Shown here: positions 62,401-64,000 of the stretch, piece by piece
How positions within the stretch are numbered: position 1 is the stretch's first letter
Layout of the letters: each line of letters begins with the position of its first letter
DNA from: Candidatus Phytoplasma luffae
GTDB lineage: Bacteria > Bacillota_I > Bacilli_A > Acholeplasmatales > Acholeplasmataceae
Reading direction: 5' to 3'
DNA length: 64,000 nucleotides
NCBI RefSeq assembly: GCF_018024475.1
Contig: NZ_CP054393.1
Span: 124,001 to 188,000 of the forward strand
Made by a program: the position numbers and the translations under genes
The notes under the pieces: model-generated
Told to the model about the DNA's origin: nothing
Seen by the model: the letters and a program-made list of their open reading frames with translations, nothing else
Database searches by the model: none

Positions 62401-64000
62401 TAAATCCTGATTTAAATAATAAAAATATTAAAATTTATTCAATAGAAGATCAAAAAGCTTTAGTTTCTTTTTTAGATGAATATATTAACTCTGTTGAAGT
62501 TTCTTTCAAATTAAAACCAGAATTAAAAACTGTTTTAAAAGAAAAATATTTAGGTAAATTAGATAATAATTCAGAAACTTCTATTAGAAAAGCTATTTTT
62601 AAATTAAATCCTGATTTAAATAATAAAAATATTAAAATTTATTCAATAGAAGATCAAAAAGCTTTAGTTTCTTTTTTAGATGAATATATTAACTCTGTTG
62701 AAGTTTCTTTCAAATTAAAACCAGAATTAAAAACTGTTTTAAAAGAAAAATATTTAGGTAAATTAGATAATAATTTGGCAGAAACTATTAAAGAAATTAT
62801 TATTAGATTTAATTCTGATTTAAATAATAAAAATATTAAAATTTATTCAATAGAAGATCAAAAAGCTTTAGTTTCTTTTTTAGATGAATATATTAACTCT
62901 GTTGAAGTTTCTTTCAAATTAAAACCAGAATTAAAAACTGTTTTAAAAGAAAAATATTTAGGTAAATTAGATAATAATTCAGAAACTTCTATTAGAAAAG
63001 CTATTTTTAAATTAAATCCTGATTTAAATAATAAAAATATTAAAATTTATTCAATAGAAGATCAAAAAGCTTTAGTTTCTTTTTTAGATGAATATATTAA
63101 CTCTGTTGAAGTTTCTTTCAAATTAAAACCAGAATTAAAAACTGTTTTAAAAGAAAAATATTTAGGTAAATTAGATAATAATTCAGAAACTTCTATTAGA
63201 AAAGCTATTTTTAAATTAAATCCTGATTTAAATAATAAAAATATTAAAATTTATTCAATAGAAGATCAAAAAGCTTTAGTTTCTTTTTTAGATGAATATA
63301 TTAACTCTGTTGAAGTTTCTTTCAAATTAAAACCAGAATTAAAAACTGTTTTAAAAGAAAAATATTTAGGTAAATTAGATAATAATTCAGAAACTTCTAT
63401 TAGAAAAGCTATTTTTAAATTAAATCCTGATTTAAATAATAAAAATATTAAAATTTATTCAATAGAAGATCAAAAAGCTTTAGTTTCTTTTTTAGATGAA
63501 TATATTAACTCTGTTGAAGTTTCTTTCAAATTAAAACCAGAATTAAAAACTGTTTTAAAAGAAAAATATTTAGGTAAATTAGATAATAATTTGGTAGAAA
63601 CTATTAAAGAAATTATTATTAGATTTAATTCTGATTTAAATAATAAAAATATTAAAATTTATTCAATAGAAGATCAAAAAGCTTTAGTTTCTTTTTTAGA
63701 TGAATATATTAACTCTGTTGAAGTTTCTTTCAAATTAAAACCAGAATTAAAAACTGTTTTAAAAGAAAAATATTTAGGTAAATTAGATAATAATTCAGAA
63801 ACTTCTATTAGAAAAGCTATTTTTAAATTAAATCCTGATTTAAATAATAAAAATATTAAAATTTATTCAATAGAAGATCAAAAAGCTTTAGTTTCTTTTT
63901 TAGATGAATATATTAACTCTGTTGAAGTTTCTTTCAAATTAAAACCAGAATTAAAAACTGTTTTAAAAGAAAAATATTTAGGTAAATTAGATAATAATTC
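59439..64000 (+). CDS. Giant tandem-repeat surface protein, 3' end outside window
   Basis: Open from ATG 59439 to the window end, more than 1,520 residues. Aromatic membrane helix (about 6-32), GKNINTIPQLKVN, a Lys/Asn stem to residue 141, then identical-length 68-residue repeats. Each unit starts KPELKTVLKEKYLGKLDNN, continues with one of two middle types (LAETIKEIII or SETSIRKAIF), a common IYSIEDQKALV, and one of two ends (YLPDDYSGVVEVNFEL or SFLDEYINSVEVSFKL). The unit pattern is reminiscent of surface lipoprotein repeats of spiroplasmas and mycoplasmas (recalled, low certainty). No enzyme motif. Adhesin or shield role is inferred. Confidence 0.85.
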   Translation, partial: MNKKYNFTAFYFFIFLYFIFLCYYFINFIFIYGKNINTIPQLKVNSFINIFLEETNSNKKEKNIKQITSQNKFFFNPYKVKNNKKNNHFVWSSDNESNFEFDPNYFIQPEKKVFEKKETKLGIVSENKRLAYNAPLLNKYNKPELKTVLKEKYLGKLDNNLAETIKEIIIRFNSNLNNKNIQIYSIEDQKALVYLPDDYSGVVEVNFELKPELKTVLKEKYLGKLDNNSETSIRKAIFKLNPDLNNKNIKIYSIEDQKALVYLPDDYSGVVEVNFELKPELKTVLKEKYLGKLDNNLAETIKEIIIRFNSNLNNKNIQIYSIEDQKALVYLPDDYSGVVEVNFELKPELKTVLKEKYLGKLDNNSETSIRKAIFKLNPDLNNKNIQIYSIEDQKALVYLPDDYSGVVEVNFELKPELKTVLKEKYLGKLDNNLAETIKEIIIRFNSNLNNKNIQIYSIEDQKALVYLPDDYSGVVEVNFELKPELKTVLKEKYLGKLDNNSETSIRKAIFKLNPDLNNKNIQIYSIEDQKALVYLPDDYSGVVEVNFELKPELKTVLKEKYLGKLDNNLAETIKEIIIRFNSNLNNKNIQIYSIEDQKALVYLPDDYSGVVEVNFELKPELKTVLKEKYLGKLDNNSETSIRKAIFKLNPDLNNKNIQIYSIEDQKALVYLPDDYSGVVEVNFELKPELKTVLKEKYLGKLDNNLAETIKEIIIRFNSNLNNKNIQIYSIEDQKALVYLPDDYSGVVEVNFELKPELKTVLKEKYLGKLDNNSETSIRKAIFKLNPDLNNKNIKIYSIEDQKALVSFLDEYINSVEVSFKLKPELKTVLKEKYLGKLDNNSETSIRKAIFKLNPDLNNKNIKIYSIEDQKALVSFLDEYINSVEVSFKLKPELKTVLKEKYLGKLDNNSETSIRKAIFKLNPDLNNKNIKIYSIEDQKALVSFLDEYINSVEVSFKLKPELKTVLKEKYLGKLDNNSETSIRKAIFKLNPDLNNKNIKIYSIEDQKALVSFLDEYINSVEVSFKLKPELKTVLKEKYLGKLDNNSETSIRKAIFKLNPDLNNKNIKIYSIEDQKALVSFLDEYINSVEVSFKLKPELKTVLKEKYLGKLDNNLAETIKEIIIRFNSDLNNKNIKIYSIEDQKALVSFLDEYINSVEVSFKLKPELKTVLKEKYLGKLDNNSETSIRKAIFKLNPDLNNKNIKIYSIEDQKALVSFLDEYINSVEVSFKLKPELKTVLKEKYLGKLDNNSETSIRKAIFKLNPDLNNKNIKIYSIEDQKALVSFLDEYINSVEVSFKLKPELKTVLKEKYLGKLDNNSETSIRKAIFKLNPDLNNKNIKIYSIEDQKALVSFLDEYINSVEVSFKLKPELKTVLKEKYLGKLDNNLVETIKEIIIRFNSDLNNKNIKIYSIEDQKALVSFLDEYINSVEVSFKLKPELKTVLKEKYLGKLDNNSETSIRKAIFKLNPDLNNKNIKIYSIEDQKALVSFLDEYINSVEVSFKLKPELKTVLKEKYLGKLDNN
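59862..64000 (+). repeat. 204-bp tandem repeat array, 20 complete copies and continuing
   Basis: Copies start every 204 bases from 59862 (60066, 60270 ... 63942). Copies 1-9 alternate two middle types, forming a 408-bp higher-order unit; copies 10-20 use the second end type and mostly one middle type, with the other at copies 15 and 19. Copies of the same type are almost identical at DNA level, including silent positions. Confidence 0.95.

Noticed and set aside
59862-64000. CRISPR or satellite DNA reading of the 204-bp array
   Set aside because: The period is a multiple of three, the frame stays open through every copy, and there are no spacers; it is a coding repeat.
1-64000. tRNA and rRNA genes
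   Set aside because: Apart from tmRNA, no cloverleaf-like segments with GTTCGA-type T-loops or rRNA blocks were noticed by eye; a covariance-model scan could still find one.

Overview
The window looks like the chromosome of a phytoplasma ('Candidatus Phytoplasma', a wall-less phloem and insect parasite). The evidence is the very high A+T content, TGA used as a normal stop in housekeeping genes, a tra5-type IS3 transposase beside a potential mobile unit (PMU), DUF2963-like debris, small signal-peptide proteins, and uptake plus fermentation of host organic acids and sugars. The species cannot be named from the sequence alone.

Layout. (1) 1-5706, minus strand: a citrate fermentation operon in the order citS, citG, eda-like aldolase, citD, citE, citF; citF runs off the left edge. 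Citrate is imported and split by citrate lyase, and the aldolase may turn oxaloacetate into pyruvate. (2) 6692-12874, plus strand: nusA, infB, rbfA and a priA whose helicase motifs have decayed, with a broken second citS copy between nusA and infB. (3) 12875-14180: decayed DNA with a group II intron tail, an interrupted membrane-anchored secreted protein and a decayed multi-membrane-span reading frame. (4) 14181-22692, minus strand: gyrB, gyrA, tsaE, tsaB, tsaD and glnS. (5) 23016-27000: a coiled-coil membrane protein, tmRNA with a good promoter, a TIGR02328-like gene, an ORF-less group II intron remnant and DUF2963 debris.

(6) 27077-43580, minus strand: a nearly intact PMU of about 16.5 kb. 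It carries a tra5 transposase, a candidate iteron origin, dnaG, dnaB, tmk, ssb, an HU-like gene, a YqaJ-type nuclease, a sigma factor, an FtsH-like AAA ATPase without a protease domain, two long coiled-coil membrane proteins and two secreted proteins. A 19-bp direct repeat marks both sides, and hairpin terminators split the cargo into cassettes. (7) 43575-46506, plus strand: the wreck of a second PMU-like element in the opposite orientation. (8) 47041-55283, plus strand: a glycolytic block (pfkA, MATE exporter, pgi, decayed HAD hydrolase, fba, pgk, gapA). (9) 56360-64000, plus strand: an ABC transporter, then a tandem pair of related membrane or surface proteins. The second contains a 204-bp (68-residue) tandem repeat that is still running at the window end after 20 full copies.

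Most notable are the giant tandem-repeat protein, the citrate lyase operon with an Eda-family enzyme in the oxaloacetate decarboxylase slot, the helicase-dead PriA, and the PMU's terminal repeats, which share a core motif with its internal 11-bp iterons.
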